This document shows positions 4,809 through 5,641 of a stretch of 5,641 nucleotides of DNA, piece by piece. A program made the translations under genes and the position numbers. Source of the stretch: Rhodobacterales bacterium UBA3080 (GTDB taxonomy: Bacteria; Pseudomonadota; Alphaproteobacteria; Rhodobacterales; Rhodobacteraceae); NCBI GenBank assembly GCA_002366645.1, contig DFBM01000135.1, positions 1 to 5,641 on the forward strand, given 5' to 3'. The notes beneath the pieces were generated by a model, which was given only the letters and a program-made list of their open reading frames with translations, was not told the origin of the DNA and did not search any database. The first letter of the stretch is position 1, and each line of letters opens with the position of its first letter.

Positions 4809-5641
4809 ATGCCCATCATCACAAATATCGACGATCTGAAGAAACTTGCTAAACGGCGCGTGCCCAAGATGTTCTATGAATATTGCGAAAGCGGTTCGTG
4901 GACAGAACAGACGTTCCGAGCGAACACCTCGGATTTTCAGGATATCCACCTGCGCCAGAAAGTTGCGGTGGACATGTCGGAGCGTTCGACCGCCAGCACG
5001 ATGGTTGGGCAAGACGTAGCGATGCCCGTGGCGCTGGCCCCTGTCGGGCTGTGCGGTATGCAATCGGCGAATGGCGAGATAAAGGCGGCGAGGGCGGCCG
5101 AGGAATTCGGCGTTCCATTCATTCTTTCCACCATGTCGATTTGTTCGATCGAGGACGTAAAGGCCGCGACGACCAAACCGTTCTGGTTTCAGCTTTATGT
5201 GATGCGGGACCGTGATTACATAAACGACCTGATTGATCGCGCGAAAGCGGCGGGGTGCTCCGCGTTAATTCTAACGCTCGATTTGCAACTGTTGGGGCAG
5301 AGGCATAACGACATCCGCAACGGTCTGGGCGCGCCACCCAAGATGACGATCAAGAACATCTTCAACATGGCAACCAAACCGCGTTGGGCACTAGGGATGC
5401 TTGGCACCAAACGCCACAACTTTGGTAACGTCGTCGGCCATGTCAAAAACGTCGAAAACATGGGGACGCTGTCAGAATGGACGGCAGCACAGTTCGAACA
5501 AAAACTGACGTGGGAGCATGTGGCGTGGATCAAGGAACGCTGGGGCGGGCCGTTGATTTTGAAGGGCATTCTGGATGTCGAGGACGCGAAACTGGCCGTG
5601 AAATCCGGTGCCGACGCGATTGTGGTGTCCAACCACGGCGG
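4809..5641 (+). CDS. lldD: FMN-dependent L-lactate dehydrogenase / alpha-hydroxy-acid oxidase, N-terminal part
   Basis: The 5' 277 codons of a TIM-barrel flavoprotein that oxidises a 2-hydroxy acid, probably L-lactate to pyruvate, passing electrons to the respiratory chain at the membrane. The reading frame is open to the window edge without a stop. Visible sites: FYEYCESGSW (residues 22-31) with the substrate tyrosine Y25; APVGLCGMQSANGE (77-90) of the FMN pocket; STMS (107-110); FQLY (127-130) with the second active-site tyrosine Y130; LTLDLQLLGQRHNDIRNG (155-172); LILKGIL (249-255) with K252 contacting FMN; and SNHGG from 274 with catalytic base H276. The window ends within this motif, so the following substrate arginine and about 100 residues are missing. 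The ATG at 4809 starts MPIITNIDDLKKLAKRRVPK, normal for the family; its ribosome-binding site is weak (GAG at 4798-4800). Lactate specificity is inferred from overall resemblance; a glycolate or other hydroxy-acid oxidase is the alternative. Confidence 0.9.
   Translation, partial: MPIITNIDDLKKLAKRRVPKMFYEYCESGSWTEQTFRANTSDFQDIHLRQKVAVDMSERSTASTMVGQDVAMPVALAPVGLCGMQSANGEIKAARAAEEFGVPFILSTMSICSIEDVKAATTKPFWFQLYVMRDRDYINDLIDRAKAAGCSALILTLDLQLLGQRHNDIRNGLGAPPKMTIKNIFNMATKPRWALGMLGTKRHNFGNVVGHVKNVENMGTLSEWTAAQFEQKLTWEHVAWIKERWGGPLILKGILDVEDAKLAVKSGADAIVVSNHG

Noticed and set aside
4661..4867. N-terminal extension of the ZIP gene up to 4867
   Set aside because: The extra 69 residues are arginine- and serine-rich, lie outside the ZIP family and overlap the divergent lldD start. 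The GTG at 4660 gives the usual family length.
4883..5632. Several open frames antisense to or out of frame with lldD (for example 4883-5215 plus, 5216-5632 minus)
   Set aside because: They are shadows of the lldD reading frame, which carries family motifs throughout and runs off the window edge without a stop.

Overview
The window reads as ordinary chromosomal sequence from an alphaproteobacterium, most likely a marine Rhodobacteraceae (roseobacter-type) organism. That placement is an inference. It rests on fairly high GC in the housekeeping genes, on the style of the proteins (the lactate-dehydrogenase-type flavoprotein with its LDLQLLGQRH segment, the GufA-like ZIP transporter, YchF) and on how closely the genes are packed. 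No rRNA, tRNA, CRISPR array, transposase, integrase or phage gene was found.

Layout, left to right. (1) Positions 1-188, minus: N-terminal 62 residues of the P-loop ATPase YchF, cut by the window edge. (2) 247-1080, minus: complete PhzF-fold isomerase/epimerase family protein, upstream of ychF on the same strand. (3) 1081-1261: divergent intergenic region with a small palindrome and a candidate trpA promoter. (4) 1262-2053, plus: complete tryptophan synthase alpha chain, trpA, with no trpB beside it. (5) 2065-3153, minus, convergent with trpA and only 11 bases away: an exported or membrane-anchored RCC1-type protein with seven repeats and one cysteine pair per repeat; its base composition is clearly lower in GC than its neighbours. 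(6) 3245-3883, minus: HAD-superfamily phosphatase-like hydrolase. (7) 3887-4660, minus: ZIP-family divalent metal transporter, three bases upstream of the HAD gene and so probably co-transcribed with it. (8) 4661-4808: divergent intergenic region with an inverted repeat. (9) 4809 to the window end, plus: a long 5' part of an FMN-dependent L-lactate dehydrogenase / alpha-hydroxy-acid oxidase (lldD type), cut inside its active-site SNHGG motif.

Most of these genes are metabolic or housekeeping and do not form one pathway. The clearest functional pair is ZIP plus HAD: metal uptake and a Mg-dependent hydrolase, with near-abutting coding regions. The least explained element is the RCC1-like gene, a predicted disulfide-stapled seven-bladed propeller outside the cytoplasm, sitting as a lower-GC insert between trpA and the ZIP-HAD operon. 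No convincing new multi-gene system is visible. The best leads are that propeller protein and a possible ribosome-binding-site-sequestering helix linking the end of the PhzF gene to ychF.
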